Assembly: GCF_000002515.2 (NCBI RefSeq)
Contig: NC_006041.1
Span: 1,178,001 to 1,242,000, forward strand
Direction of reading: 5' to 3'
DNA: 64,000 bases
From: Kluyveromyces lactis
Lineage: Eukaryota > Ascomycota > Saccharomycetes > Saccharomycetales > Saccharomycetaceae
Both the position numbers and the translations under genes were made by a program. The notes under the pieces are model-generated. The model ran no database searches, was not told the origin of the DNA, and saw nothing but the letters and a program-made list of their open reading frames with translations. The first letter of the stretch is position 1. The number at the start of each line of letters is the position of its first letter. Of the stretch, positions 20,133 through 30,327 are shown piece after piece.

Positions 20133-22592
20133 ATGTCTATCTCTGTGAAACTAGTGGCTGCTGAGTCATTGAACAGGAGGGATGTGTTTAGATCTCCTGA
20201 TCCGTTTGCAGTTTTGACTATCGATGGTTCTCAGACGAAATCCACAGCGGCTGCAAAGAAGACGTTGAATCCCTACTGGAATGAAGTATTTCAATTCAAA
20301 AATGTGAGTGAAAATTCGATCTTAACTGTTCAAGTGTTTGATCAGAAAAAGTTCAAGAAGAAAGATCAAGGGTTCCTAGGTGTTGTCAACGTTCGTATTG
20401 GTGACATTCTGGGTCACTTGGACGAAGATACTGCCACTTCGAACGGTAGAGCTCGTGAAGAGACTATTACTAGAGATTTAAAACGTTCTAACGACGGGTT
20501 GTCAGTAAGTGGTAGAATAATATTGGTTTTGACGGTTCTCCCCAGAGCTGGCAGCCGTAATGGAGCTGCTGGTGCCGCAGGTAGTGCTGTTGCTGGTTCC
20601 GGAGCAGCTCGTCAATCGGATTCGATGACGAACGCTTCCACTATCGACAACAGATTGATTGCTCAGACTGTTGCTAACAACTTGCAAACTACTACATTAG
20701 ACAACCAGGATTCTGCGAATGCTGCAGGTACCGCCAGTTCAGGTTCAGGTGCCGGTTCAAGTGATGCTGCTCCATCCGGTCAACCTTCGACAGCTCAATC
20801 TCAATCGTCAGCTAGCAGGCAATACTCATCGTTTGAAGATCAATATGGTCGTTTACCCCCAGGATGGGAAAGAAGAACGGATAACTTTGGAAGAACATAT
20901 TATGTGGATCATAATACAAGGACAACAACATGGAAAAGACCCACTTTGGATCAATCCGAGGTTCAACGTGTCAACACCGAACTAGAACGTAGACAACACA
21001 GAGGAAGAACTTTACCTGATGGTGGTGCTCAATCAGAGGGCTCGTCTTCATCAAACGTTGCTGTTCATACCGGTACTGGATCTCAAACTCCTGCCGTAAA
21101 CGGTTCAGCAGCTGCTACTTTTGCTGCCACTGGGGGTACCACATCGGGGTTGGGTGAACTTCCACCAGGTTGGGAACAACGGTTCACTCCTGAAGGAAGA
21201 GCGTACTTCGTTGATCACAACACAAGAACCACGACATGGGTCGATCCAAGAAGACAACAATATATTAGAACCTATGGGCCTTCCACAAATACCATACAAC
21301 AACAACCTGTATCTCAGTTAGGACCTTTGCCTTCTGGTTGGGAGATGAGATTGACAAACACAGCCCGTGTATACTTCGTTGACCATAACACTAAGACCAC
21401 CACTTGGGATGATCCTAGATTACCTTCTTCCTTGGATCAAAACGTTCCACAGTATAAGCGTGACTTCAGACGTAAGGTTATTTACTTCAGATCCCAACCG
21501 GCTTTAAGAATTCTACCAGGTCAATGTCACATCAGAGTACGCAGAAAGAATATCTTCGAAGATTCTTACCAAGAAATAATGAGACAAACGCCAGAAGACT
21601 TAAAGAAGAGACTAATGATCAAATTTGACGGTGAAGAAGGTTTAGATTATGGTGGTGTTTCAAGAGAATTCTTCTTTTTACTATCACACGAGATGTTTAA
21701 TCCCTTCTACTGTCTATTTGAATATTCTGCCCATGATAACTATACTATCCAAATCAATCCAAACAGTGGTATCAACCCTGAGCATTTGAACTACTTCAAG
21801 TTCATTGGTAGAGTCGTCGGTTTAGGTGTATTCCATAGAAGGTTCTTGGATGCATTCTTCGTTGGTGCTCTATATAAGATGATGCTAAGAAAGAAGGTAG
21901 TATTACAAGATATGGAAGGTGTCGATTCAGAAGTCTACAACTCCTTGAAATGGATTTTAGAAAATAGCATAGATGGCATTTTAGATCTAACATTTAATGT
22001 TGATGATGAAAGATTTGGTGAACTGGTTGTCGTCGATTTGAAACCAAACGGCAGAGAAATCGAAGTCACAGATGAAAACAAGAAAGAATATGTTGAACTA
22101 TATACCCAATGGAGGATCGCAGACAGAGTTCAAGAACAATTTAAGGCATTTATGGATGGATTTAACGAATTGGTTCCTGAAGATCTAGTCAACGTGTTTG
22201 ATGAACGTGAACTTGAATTATTGATTGGTGGTATTGCAGAAATTGATGTTGAAGACTGGAAAAAACACACAGATTATCGTGGATACCAAGAGTCTGACGA
22301 AGTTATCCAGTGGTTCTGGAAATGTATCACTGAATGGGACAACGAGCAAAGAGCACGTTTGTTACAATTCACAACTGGTACATCGCGTATCCCGGTCAAT
22401 GGATTCAAAGATTTGCAAGGTTCTGATGGTCCAAGAAGATTCACTATCGAAAAAGCAGGTGAAGTTCAACAACTACCCAAGTCACACACTTGTTTCAACA
22501 GAGTGGATCTTCCACCATACACTGATTATGAATCTTTCAAGCAGAAGCTAACATTAGCAGTGGAAGAAACCATCGGATTTGGACAAGAGTAG
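20133..22592 (+). CDS. RSP5: NEDD4-family E3 ubiquitin ligase Rsp5
   Basis: 819-residue HECT ubiquitin ligase, the single NEDD4-type enzyme of yeast, acting in endocytosis, sorting of membrane proteins, RNA polymerase II turnover and fatty-acid signalling. Domains in order: C2 (about 1-145), an Ala/Gly/Ser/Gln linker, then WW domains at about 240-272, 342-374 and 399-430, each with LPxGWE and TTTW signatures that bind PPxY motifs. The HECT domain runs from about 440 to the end. The catalytic cysteine is C787 in [14 protein letters not shown], ten residues later than S. cerevisiae C777 because the linkers are longer. It ends in the typical GFGQE. MPT5 follows in convergent orientation. Confidence 0.98.
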   Translation: MSISVKLVAAESLNRRDVFRSPDPFAVLTIDGSQTKSTAAAKKTLNPYWNEVFQFKNVSENSILTVQVFDQKKFKKKDQGFLGVVNVRIGDILGHLDEDTATSNGRAREETITRDLKRSNDGLSVSGRIILVLTVLPRAGSRNGAAGAAGSAVAGSGAARQSDSMTNASTIDNRLIAQTVANNLQTTTLDNQDSANAAGTASSGSGAGSSDAAPSGQPSTAQSQSSASRQYSSFEDQYGRLPPGWERRTDNFGRTYYVDHNTRTTTWKRPTLDQSEVQRVNTELERRQHRGRTLPDGGAQSEGSSSSNVAVHTGTGSQTPAVNGSAAATFAATGGTTSGLGELPPGWEQRFTPEGRAYFVDHNTRTTTWVDPRRQQYIRTYGPSTNTIQQQPVSQLGPLPSGWEMRLTNTARVYFVDHNTKTTTWDDPRLPSSLDQNVPQYKRDFRRKVIYFRSQPALRILPGQCHIRVRRKNIFEDSYQEIMRQTPEDLKKRLMIKFDGEEGLDYGGVSREFFFLLSHEMFNPFYCLFEYSAHDNYTIQINPNSGINPEHLNYFKFIGRVVGLGVFHRRFLDAFFVGALYKMMLRKKVVLQDMEGVDSEVYNSLKWILENSIDGILDLTFNVDDERFGELVVVDLKPNGREIEVTDENKKEYVELYTQWRIADRVQEQFKAFMDGFNELVPEDLVNVFDERELELLIGGIAEIDVEDWKKHTDYRGYQESDEVIQWFWKCITEWDNEQRARLLQFTTGTSRIPVNGFKDLQGSDGPRRFTIEKAGEVQQLPKSHTCFNRVDLPPYTDYESFKQKLTLAVEETIGFGQE

Positions 22593-23714
22593 TTGAATGA
22601 ATCTTTCAATCTTTTCAATACCCTGCACCTTCTCAATTATTCAATCAGAAAGCGCAAGCACAAACACAAGCACAGACATATATATGTTATAGATATATTG
22701 TTGCCAAAACATGTGTATATTATTACATAGAAATTTTTTTCTTAACCTCGTTAGGCCTCAACTTATGGTGCTTTGTTATATTTTATTGCCATTATCAGGT
22801 GTTACTTTATATAGGTATGCTATAATGTGGGAAGCAATTGACAACGAAGTATCTGGTTCCTAACCGACGGAGTTTTGTAATTGCCCAGAGATTGATATAT
22901 CCAGCTTAAATTTTGGGATAATAACGAAAATTAGCTGCATGGAGTTGATAGTATTAAGACCGGGTTCTTAAATGAAAAGGGTTAAGTTGTAATTATATAT
23001 ATGATAATTATGATAGAGGACAGGGTAAAGCTTATAATAAAATAATTTAAATGAGTGAATTGAATGAATTTATTGTATATTGTATAATAACGAGCGACAA
23101 CAATATATTTGAATGCAATAATAATGAAAAAAGATGTTAACCCATAAACGTTTCGGTGGCTTAATGTTGTAGTTTTTTTTTAAAAGTTGTGGCTTAATTG
23201 TTACGGATCTTTCATGAATCGGCCTATTTCCTCTCACTATGACCCTTTTTTTGACCTGGTATGTAAGTGAAGAGAGTGTAATCACAATCTTTGATTGAAT
23301 GTAAAGATTGATTCTACACCGAAAGATCCCACAATTAATACCTTGGTATTCTATTTTTTTTTCCTTTTTAGTGCAGTTTAAAAATGCTTAATAAAACAAC
23401 CTGTTACCATTCAGAATGACATTCATAAGTCGTGACCTATTTCCCCTGTGTATAAAATAAATTTTGTATTTCCATAGAATCGACTATCCATCAGATAAAG
23501 ACAAAAAAAATGAAAAATCTAAAGGAAAAGTAAGATTGATGGTAGAATCAAAAACTTGTAACAAATATTTCATCATGAATTCGGAAATGTTTTAAACAAT
23601 TTGATGACTGCATGCATCCTTCTCGCTTCTTTCTTCTGTGGTATTTTTTTTTTAGTTTATAATTGTGTTTTACGCTGTTGCGACTTTTACTAGTTTTTAC
23701 AAGGTTCCTCTCCT
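22593..23714. other. Convergent intergenic region, RSP5/MPT5
   Basis: 1122 bases between two converging genes, unusually long for a region with no promoter duty. Very AT-rich, with ATATAT and AATAAT runs and several poly(T) and poly(A) blocks. Frames here are short and full of Phe, Lys and Asn. I find no tRNA or snoRNA signature. Confidence 0.5.
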
Positions 23715-26183
23715 TTAATTGAAATATGTGGAATTGTCACCAAACATTGGAAAGCTGACATTTCTGTTATGCTGCATTATATTGGAGGAGGAGCGTGGGG
23801 GCATCCCGTTTGGAGGGGTATTCGATTGTGAATCCGACATTGGAACCATATTAGATCCATTGAGAATTCCCGGTAAAGATACAAATGATGATTGGGACAT
23901 ATTGGAAGTCAACCCTGGTTGACTTGGAGTTGGGAACCCATACATCATAGAGCTATTTGATTGTGGTGTTGGGTATTGTGAGTCCATGTACATCGGAGCT
24001 GGCATGTTAGCAACATTATTTGAGGAGAAATGCAAATTGGAGTTCATTAATAATGGTTGCTGCATGCTTTGATTGTTCAAATACTGATCAAGATGAGGTT
24101 GTTGATGTTCCGGTGCCGGTGGTTGCAACTGTTGAAATGGCGGTGGCTGTTGTGTTTGCATTGAATAATCATGTTGAGAAGCCATTGGCATCTGCGGAAC
24201 ATTCTGTTGATAAGGTGGGAGTGTCATCTGTTGTTGAATGCTGTTTTTCTTCTTGTGGTGATGGTTGCTGCTATTATCACCGCCGGTGTTTATATTATTG
24301 TGGAAGTTAGTGTTTCTTTGGAATTGATGGTTATTGGTATTATTGTTACCTGGACCATTGTTCCTGTTGTTCAGATATGCATTGGAAGGCAGAGAAAAGT
24401 TGCGAGAATGGTGCTTGTTTTGTTGACGGAATGGTTCATTAACCTTTTTCTTTGTTGGAGTTACATCATCAAATGTGATTCCTGTAAGTTCCGTGTATGC
24501 TCTTACCTTCAATTTGATCTTCTTCGCGTATGATGTGTTTTTGATACTTGGCAACAGCTCCTTGGTGATTACAATGAGGTTACTGATCTTGGCAGTGAAC
24601 TCATGACTGAAACTTGCTAGCCGAGGATTATTGTACACAATGTTATTTCTTGGATGTTCTAGAATAGCTGAATAGTTTCTGACGTCCAAAAGAGTTTGCA
24701 ATGCGTAGTTACCATAGTTGTCTCTTATCAAAGAAGTAATGTTAGCCATGAAGATATCAGCAATTACCAAAAGAATACCCATGGAAGCGTTAACAACATC
24801 ATCCCCATCATCGACTCTGTCATGTGGATTCAAAGCCGCTGTTGATGTAGATGTAGTTGCTGTGTTGGACACATAATTCATCACAATGGCAAACAACTTC
24901 TTTATATATTTCTCAACAACGTTTGAAGAAAACTTTAAACAGGACAACTGGCACAACTTTTGTGACAATTTGTTGAAAGTTTCGCCTAACAGGTAGAAAT
25001 CCAACTCCTTGATATCGAACAAGAACTGGATAATATAGTTACCGAATTGGTCGTTGATCAAGGAGGGCAAGTACTGAATTATCTTGACAGAAATCTTGAA
25101 AATCTGTTGCAGAGTACAAACACTCAACAATTTTTGCAGTACACAACACCCGTGTTTGTGAGTTGAGATGGTAATGATGTTATCGTTATTGACAATGGCG
25201 TCAATGATAAAATCAAAATTTGCTGGTTGGAATTTGAAGATACATTTCTGAATGACATGATTACCGTTCAAATCATTAATCAAAGTGACTACCTGTTCAA
25301 TTGATGTATGCTCCTGAGAAAATCCCCTAATGATCATATCTATATGTTCTTGGGTCTCAACGGTATCAATGATCTTTTGCAAGGATCTGGTACCATATTG
25401 ATTGATGGAGATTTGGAATACAGAGGGATAGATATCTTTAATCATTGCGGTTTTCTGATCAGTTGTCAAATAATCACATAGCTTTTGAATCAAATAGTTA
25501 CCGAATGGATCCAAAATTAGATCCAAGAAGAAATTGTTGACATTCTCGAAGATTAAATCTCTCACTTGATCCGATTCTTGAGGAGTTTCCAACTTTCGTT
25601 GCAAGAATCTACAACCGTATTGGTCTGTAGACAATTTCACGTAATCCAAGTCCTTCAATCGGATATTATGCAAATCGTTCATGGAAGTCACTGCAGAAGT
25701 TGTCGCAGTAGATGATGACGCTGATGAAGACGATGCTGATGATGCGTTCGATCCAGTATTACCACCACTTGACGACACTGTATTCCCGCGTGCGCCAGTC
25801 CCACGAGATGTACTAGTGGAACCATTTGGTGAAGAAGCAGTTGAAGTCAATGACGTTAAATCAGCAGCTGCAGAACCTCCCGGAGGTAAGATGGATTCGA
25901 ATTCATTGATCAAGGGCAACGATTTCATACGATTTTTCGCATTGGCAGAACTAGACGCAGCCGTTGACACGGATGTCGTGGCAGAAATCGTACTCAGCGG
26001 TGACATTGTATTGACATTCAGAGGAGAAGTGTTGGAAATGAATTGGTTGAATCCAGACAAATCCAAAGAATGTGTTCTTTGATGGTTATTCTTAGAGTTC
26101 ATCTGGCCCAACGGCGGAGTCACTGGCTCAATGACAGATTGAACAGAGTTAACTGACAGTTGGGGTTGATGATGGAATTGCAT
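23715..26183 (-). CDS. MPT5: Pumilio-family RNA-binding protein Mpt5 (Puf5)
   Basis: 822-residue PUF protein that binds 3' UTRs of mRNAs and recruits the Ccr4-Not deadenylase, controlling HO, cell-wall integrity and lifespan in yeast. N-terminal motifs match Mpt5 closely: HHQPQLSVNSVQS, EPVTPPLGQMN and HSLDLSGFNQFIS. PUF repeats run from about residue 180 to 600, with recognition helices such as YGCRFLQ, FGNYLIQ, YGTRSLQ, NGNHVIQ, HGCCVLQ, FGNYIIQ and YGNYALQ. The C-terminal 220 residues are Asn/Gln/His-rich. I start at ATG 26181-26183; there is an in-frame TAG nine bases before it. In S. cerevisiae MPT5 (YGL178W) is an intron-containing gene, and a TACTAAC box lies upstream here. Confidence 0.96.
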   Translation of the reverse strand: MQFHHQPQLSVNSVQSVIEPVTPPLGQMNSKNNHQRTHSLDLSGFNQFISNTSPLNVNTMSPLSTISATTSVSTAASSSANAKNRMKSLPLINEFESILPPGGSAAADLTSLTSTASSPNGSTSTSRGTGARGNTVSSSGGNTGSNASSASSSSASSSTATTSAVTSMNDLHNIRLKDLDYVKLSTDQYGCRFLQRKLETPQESDQVRDLIFENVNNFFLDLILDPFGNYLIQKLCDYLTTDQKTAMIKDIYPSVFQISINQYGTRSLQKIIDTVETQEHIDMIIRGFSQEHTSIEQVVTLINDLNGNHVIQKCIFKFQPANFDFIIDAIVNNDNIITISTHKHGCCVLQKLLSVCTLQQIFKISVKIIQYLPSLINDQFGNYIIQFLFDIKELDFYLLGETFNKLSQKLCQLSCLKFSSNVVEKYIKKLFAIVMNYVSNTATTSTSTAALNPHDRVDDGDDVVNASMGILLVIADIFMANITSLIRDNYGNYALQTLLDVRNYSAILEHPRNNIVYNNPRLASFSHEFTAKISNLIVITKELLPSIKNTSYAKKIKLKVRAYTELTGITFDDVTPTKKKVNEPFRQQNKHHSRNFSLPSNAYLNNRNNGPGNNNTNNHQFQRNTNFHNNINTGGDNSSNHHHKKKNSIQQQMTLPPYQQNVPQMPMASQHDYSMQTQQPPPFQQLQPPAPEHQQPHLDQYLNNQSMQQPLLMNSNLHFSSNNVANMPAPMYMDSQYPTPQSNSSMMYGFPTPSQPGLTSNMSQSSFVSLPGILNGSNMVPMSDSQSNTPPNGMPPRSSSNIMQHNRNVSFPMFGDNSTYFN

Positions 26184-26349
26184 TATCCACTAGTTATGTC
26201 TCGACTCCGGCTTCCCCTAAATACTTGAATCTTTGATTCTATTATAAGATCTTCTTCAGGAAAGAATAGCTTTCAAAGGTTAATCACCAGACGAAAACAG
26301 GGACTTGGAGAGAAAAAAAAAAAAGCACAGTTTAGTCTAAACACAATCT

Positions 26350-26356
26350 GTTAGTA
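26350..26356 (-). promoter_or_regulatory. Canonical intron branch-point box upstream of MPT5
   Basis: Exact TACTAAC on the minus strand, 167 bases before the MPT5 start codon, followed after 13 bases by a possible acceptor AG (26337-26338). The nearest canonical donor GTATGT on this strand is at 27184-27189, which would give an intron of about 853 bases in the 5' untranslated region. The branch box is certain as sequence; its use is not. Confidence 0.4.
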
Positions 26357-26731
26357 TCTCAGCTGAATAGTATCCTCTTGTTCCCTCTACTCTTTTCTTT
26401 GAATGAAACCAAATTTAGTTCGCAGCTGATCTGGTACCAGATCTGGAAGCAAACAAATATAAAACAAGCGAAAGTATAAAAAGCCCACAAATCAGAAACT
26501 GATCTTTTGTCTAGCGTACCCTAAAACTCATAGGTCTGTTGTATACACCAGGAAAACCTCAAACAATTGTTCCAGTAACACGCTCTTCTTACAATGCAAA
26601 CTCTCTGTGATTCTTGATTCTCTCTATTCTTATACGATTCTGATTCTTCCATACTATTCGAGGGATAATGAAAAATAATACTCAAGAAATACGTAGACGC
26701 CCGCGTAGGAAATATCTGCTTTCCTATTGCC

Positions 26732-26925
26732 CTGCCTAGCCAGACCGGGGGCGCCGCCCGCGGTCTAGGCAGATCAGATGAGCGTAGACAGGAATTTGAG
26801 AAAAATGATTCAGGGAAAACCAGGGTTGCTCACGTGCCGGACAATCTGTCTGGACAGACATTTTTCACGATCGAAATAGCTGTTAGGCAGAGAAGTCCAC
26901 CGTGGCCAGGATTATTGTCCGGCAC
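26732..26925. other. GC-rich hairpin and long inverted repeat, function unknown
   Basis: First, CTGCCTA (26732-26738) pairs with TAGGCAG (26766-26772), and GACC (26743-26746) pairs inside with GGTC (26762-26765) around a GC-only core. Second, GTGCCGGACAAT (26834-26845) is an exact reverse complement of ATTGTCCGGCAC (26914-26925), with a small palindrome CTGTC-TG-GACAG (26846-26857) right after the left arm. The surroundings are AT-rich. It could be a structured RNA, a structured leader or a cluster of zinc-cluster factor sites (CCGGACA facing TGTCCGG). Confidence 0.5.
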
Positions 26926-27245
26926 TTCTAAATCAGGACGAGAATGTGAATCAAAAAGAGGGTTGGATTGAGCGAAGAGGCTGGATCAAAGGTACTGTAG
27001 TCACCTGCAACAGTTCTAATATGAGAATCTGTATAGTGCTACTTTCAGTATCACTATAACAGTAATTTAAACGAGACTCAAGTTGGATCATTAATTGGCA
27101 AAAGCTTTCTGTAGATGCAGAACAGGGGGAAAGAAGGTAAAGGTTAATGGGTAAAGGGGCTGTCCGTTAGGACAAATTTCAATACATACTGGTGGGGTTT
27201 GGAAAAAGCACTGATTGCTTACGGATCAGTTTCTGTGGTGAAAAC

Positions 27246-27381
27246 TAGAACGTAGATCCAGAAATCAATTTGATCTGGGGAACTACTTCGTTTCCAGTGG
27301 GATCAATGATGTTCTTTTCCTGAACAACGTCGACGCTAGTATCTGTATATGGACCAGTGCTAGAATCTGACCTAATAAGTG
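27246..27381 (-). other. Protein-like orphan segment ending in TAG, possible 3' exon
   Basis: On the minus strand a stretch of about 44 codons reads like real protein, including RSDSSTGPYTDTSVDVVQEK and then NIIDPTGNEVVPQIKLISG, ending STF and TAG (27246-27248). Codon choice is typical of the neighbouring genes. There is no ATG: upstream the frame runs through a (TA)n tract and stops near 27500. Several AG dinucleotides could be splice acceptors, for example just before 27381. I find no matching donor or branch box between here and NSA2. I do not recognise the protein. It may be the last exon of a small gene or a decayed gene. Confidence 0.4.
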
Positions 27382-27833
27382 CTGTTTTGAAGGTAAGTTT
27401 GTGTATATCAAGCGCAAAGAATGTGTATGTATAATACTGAATATATATATATATATAGATAAAATTATTTGGTATGATTTGGTAGGGTAGTACCCTACTT
27501 TATTGTGAAACAATAAAGATGAATACTTAGGGTAACCTGAGGGTCCAGAAGGTCAATTGACACGACGTGTGAGTAGCAATTAGTTCAATGCATTGGAATA
27601 GCTGGTATCTCAACGGCAGCGAGGCATGAAATTGTCAGTCTCATTGGCTATAATTCAGTATTTAACGCTAAATATATGATTAAATAATGATGATTTAGCC
27701 AGTACTTTCTAATAAGGGAACTCAGTTCTAAAATGAAATAGTAATATACAATAACGTAGCGGAGTGGGGGGTGATGCAATAGGGAATAATTGAGATGAGT
27801 AGGAATTTTGGTAGTAATAGGTTGTACTTGTTC

Positions 27834-28619
27834 TTACACAAGTAGCACAGCGTTGACACAACCGTCTCTATCTGGCTCATTCGTGATTTGAGCATATTTA
27901 CCCCAAACCACTTTACCACCAGAAGTAACCATACCTAATTCCGAGACGTTCACTTCAATAATAGTACCCTTGGTTAATACACCCAACTGTGTGTACATTG
28001 GCGATTGAGGATTCTTCTTCACCGCAAGAATTGGCAAGAAAACGGTGACTCCAAGTTCCGGATGCGTCACATTAGCCTTCTTTTGTCTCAAAGCACTAGG
28101 TCTGATAATCCTTTCCATCTTCACAGGCCTTCTTGTAAACCCTTCACCAACAAACGTATGTTTCGTGATCATTCTCTTCCATGCCTTAGACTTAGACTTA
28201 CCTGTCTTAACAACTTTGAACATCTCTTCCTCACTGATACCTCTGACCTTAGGCAAAGGAACAGAAAACTTGTCAGCCTTCTCCAAACGCTTCTGCTTGA
28301 TGGAACTGGATATAGCCTTTGCAGTGTTGTTCTGTTCTCTGTCTAACAAATAAGTAGGCAAAGCCTCCCCGTTCTCATCCAACGGTTTGGACCCTCCTTT
28401 AACTTTACTCTGCTCATGAGCACGGATCTTCTTCTTCATAGCAACCTTCTCAGCATAACGCTTCTTAGCAAATTGCTTACCCTTCCAACCAGTCAATTTC
28501 TGAGCCTTTTCAGAGATCTTATGAGCCTCACGGGCTTCTCTCTTACGTTTTCTCTCATCGTGGTCTAATCTACGACCATGTTGCTTGATGTGCTGTTCGA
28601 TATATTCGTTTTGAGGCAT
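27834..28619 (-). CDS. NSA2: Ribosome biogenesis factor Nsa2
   Basis: 261-residue protein, the same length as yeast Nsa2 (YER126C), a nucleolar factor of pre-60S particles needed for 27S rRNA processing and related in fold to eS8. Highly basic N-terminal half ([35 protein letters not shown]), then conserved [27 protein letters not shown] and the C-terminal S8e-like barrel ([46 protein letters not shown]). The frame extends to a GTG at 28682, but the family start [12 protein letters not shown] is the ATG at 28617-28619. Divergent from LCP5, with PAC elements between. Confidence 0.97.
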   Translation of the reverse strand: MPQNEYIEQHIKQHGRRLDHDERKRKREAREAHKISEKAQKLTGWKGKQFAKKRYAEKVAMKKKIRAHEQSKVKGGSKPLDENGEALPTYLLDREQNNTAKAISSSIKQKRLEKADKFSVPLPKVRGISEEEMFKVVKTGKSKSKAWKRMITKHTFVGEGFTRRPVKMERIIRPSALRQKKANVTHPELGVTVFLPILAVKKNPQSPMYTQLGVLTKGTIIEVNVSELGMVTSGGKVVWGKYAQITNEPDRDGCVNAVLLV

Positions 28620-28975
28620 CTTTGTTTTATTGTAAGAACGACTTGTTCGGTGATGACTTACTTCTAAATCACAAACGGACACACGGACTCCTTGAATGGA
28701 CTTCTTACCACATGTTAACCCATGCGATGAGCTAGTTGTTCAAGTTGTCTTTGTATGCTTTTCTCATTGAAAGAAAAAAATTCAATAGGAAATGTCGAAA
28801 AGAAACGTAGTGAAAAAAAAAATTTGGAATCAAGCGATGAGATGAGATGAGATGGGTATCAGCCAGATACAAGTTTGGTTGTCTGGTGTGGGTTTGGCAT
28901 AGGTTCGATCTACTGTTATTGATGTATAAAACCTCATTACATTCTATTGACAAGGGTTACAGCGGAAATATAGCC
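28620..28975. promoter_or_regulatory. NSA2/LCP5 divergent promoter with two PAC elements
   Basis: Two exact PAC elements (GCGATGAGMT): GCGATGAGCT at 28724-28733 and GCGATGAGAT at 28834-28843. The second extends into repeats of GATGA. A poly(A)-TTT stretch just before it (28811-28824) resembles an RRPE. PAC plus RRPE is the known signature of rRNA and ribosome biogenesis genes, which both flanking genes are. Confidence 0.75.
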
Positions 28976-30034
28976 ATGTCTGAGGAGTTAGGAACTGTTT
29001 TGAAAACGATTAGAGATTCTTTGAAATCTTGTGGAGAAAGCTTGGATAAGTTAGAAGAAGTCTATGATGATGAGGAGACCCATCCTTTCCAAGGTTCAGC
29101 GGTGGTAGGTCACAAAGGTGATAAATTAGAAAAAGTTTCTCTACTTTCTTTGAAGAATGGGAGTATGCTATCGTATTTGAATTCGCTTCTGTTGGTATTG
29201 GGACAGAAATTGAATAAAGAGATGGTTGTTGATGAGGGTAGAGTCAGGGCAGTGGAACAACGAGTTGTTCTTGAAAGAGGTGTGAAGCCCTTGGAGAAGA
29301 AGTTAGGGTACCAGCTGGATAAATTGACGCGGGCGTACATTAGACTGGAGAAAGACGTTGAAGAATCCAAGAAAAGAGCCGAATTGCAGGGACTGAGTGA
29401 CGTACGTGCTTCCCAGGAAGAAGTATCAGACTCAGATTCTGATAGTGAAGAAGAGATGCAATATAGGCCGAACAGTTCAGGAATGGTCAATAACACATCA
29501 GTTGGAGGGAAAGCCAAGGGGAAAATCGCTGTCAAGAGTACTCACAATGAAGAAGATGTGGATGATAAAGATAACGTTTATAGACCACCTAAGATCAGTG
29601 CCGTTCTGCCACCAAAGCAACATCACTTCGAGGATAAATTCAACGCACAAGAACATAAGGATAAGAGTAGCAGGTCTCGTATGCAAGCTATGGAAGAATA
29701 CTTGAAGGATTCCTCGGAACAACCGGAATGGGAAACTTCTATCGGTGCCAATATCGTCAACCATGGTAGAGGTGGTGTGAAGACAGCAAGAGATACAGAA
29801 CGTGAACGTGATGTTCAAAGATTCGAAGAAGAAAATTTCACTAGATTGAACCCCAACGGATCCAAGACTGACAAGAGAATGAAAAAACAAAGAGAAATCA
29901 TGGCCAAGGTTAATATGATCGCCGGTGAAGATTTCAGTATCTTCAACTCCAAGCGTAAGTTGGAGGATAGTACAAGCAGAAGAGGTAATAAGAAATCTAG
30001 AAATGCTTGGGAAAGAGCCAAGAAGAAGTTGTAA
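28976..30034 (+). CDS. LCP5: U3 snoRNP-associated protein Lcp5
   Basis: 352-residue Sas10/C1D-family protein, matching Lcp5 (YER127W), an essential nucleolar subunit of the small-subunit processome needed for 18S rRNA maturation. The N-terminal Sas10/C1D region has LLSLKNGSMLSYLNSLLLVLG and VLERGVKPLEKKLGYQLDKL. An acidic Ser/Asp run follows (SDSDSDSEEEMQYRPN), then basic C-terminal sequence ending NKKSRNAWERAKKKL. The frame is open from an ATG at 28847 within the promoter, but the homologous start is MSEELGTVL at 28976, giving a length near that of the S. cerevisiae protein. Confidence 0.93.
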   Translation: MSEELGTVLKTIRDSLKSCGESLDKLEEVYDDEETHPFQGSAVVGHKGDKLEKVSLLSLKNGSMLSYLNSLLLVLGQKLNKEMVVDEGRVRAVEQRVVLERGVKPLEKKLGYQLDKLTRAYIRLEKDVEESKKRAELQGLSDVRASQEEVSDSDSDSEEEMQYRPNSSGMVNNTSVGGKAKGKIAVKSTHNEEDVDDKDNVYRPPKISAVLPPKQHHFEDKFNAQEHKDKSSRSRMQAMEEYLKDSSEQPEWETSIGANIVNHGRGGVKTARDTERERDVQRFEEENFTRLNPNGSKTDKRMKKQREIMAKVNMIAGEDFSIFNSKRKLEDSTSRRGNKKSRNAWERAKKKL

Positions 30035-30327
30035 ACCTGAGGTCCTTCTTTTTCTATGTATAAATAGGCTAAAATATCCATACGTCTCTATTGTCATCAT
30101 ATAGTGTCAAATACGTAGTTTATAAATCGAATGATAACGGTGTTGCACTGCTCAAACTCTAGCTTTGATGTGGTTTGTTTCGTTTCGTTTTGTCTCGTTT
30201 TCTTCATATCAAGGTGTAATCACCAATAATTAATTAATACAATCTAAGCGTTCCAACTTTGCAAGATATAATCACCACCTATCACCCCTACTAATCTCCT
30301 ACCAGCGTACAACTTCCAGCGCCCCTG

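Larger units (their letters stand above)
26184..27833. other. Long MPT5/NSA2 interval
   Basis: 1650 bases between two genes on the minus strand. Contents from MPT5 outwards: AT-rich leader, TACTAAC box, GC-rich hairpin and inverted repeat, donor-like GTATGT, orphan protein-like segment, a (TA)n run at 27441-27457, then the 3' flank of NSA2. A GTCACCTG stretch and several CT-rich runs lie between. Confidence 0.5.

Noticed and set aside
28895-28915. GGTTCGATC resembling a tRNA B box
   Set aside because: No matching A box or cloverleaf at the right distance.
28847-28975. N-terminal extension of LCP5 to the first in-frame ATG
   Set aside because: It would translate the PAC-containing promoter; the homologous start is 28976.
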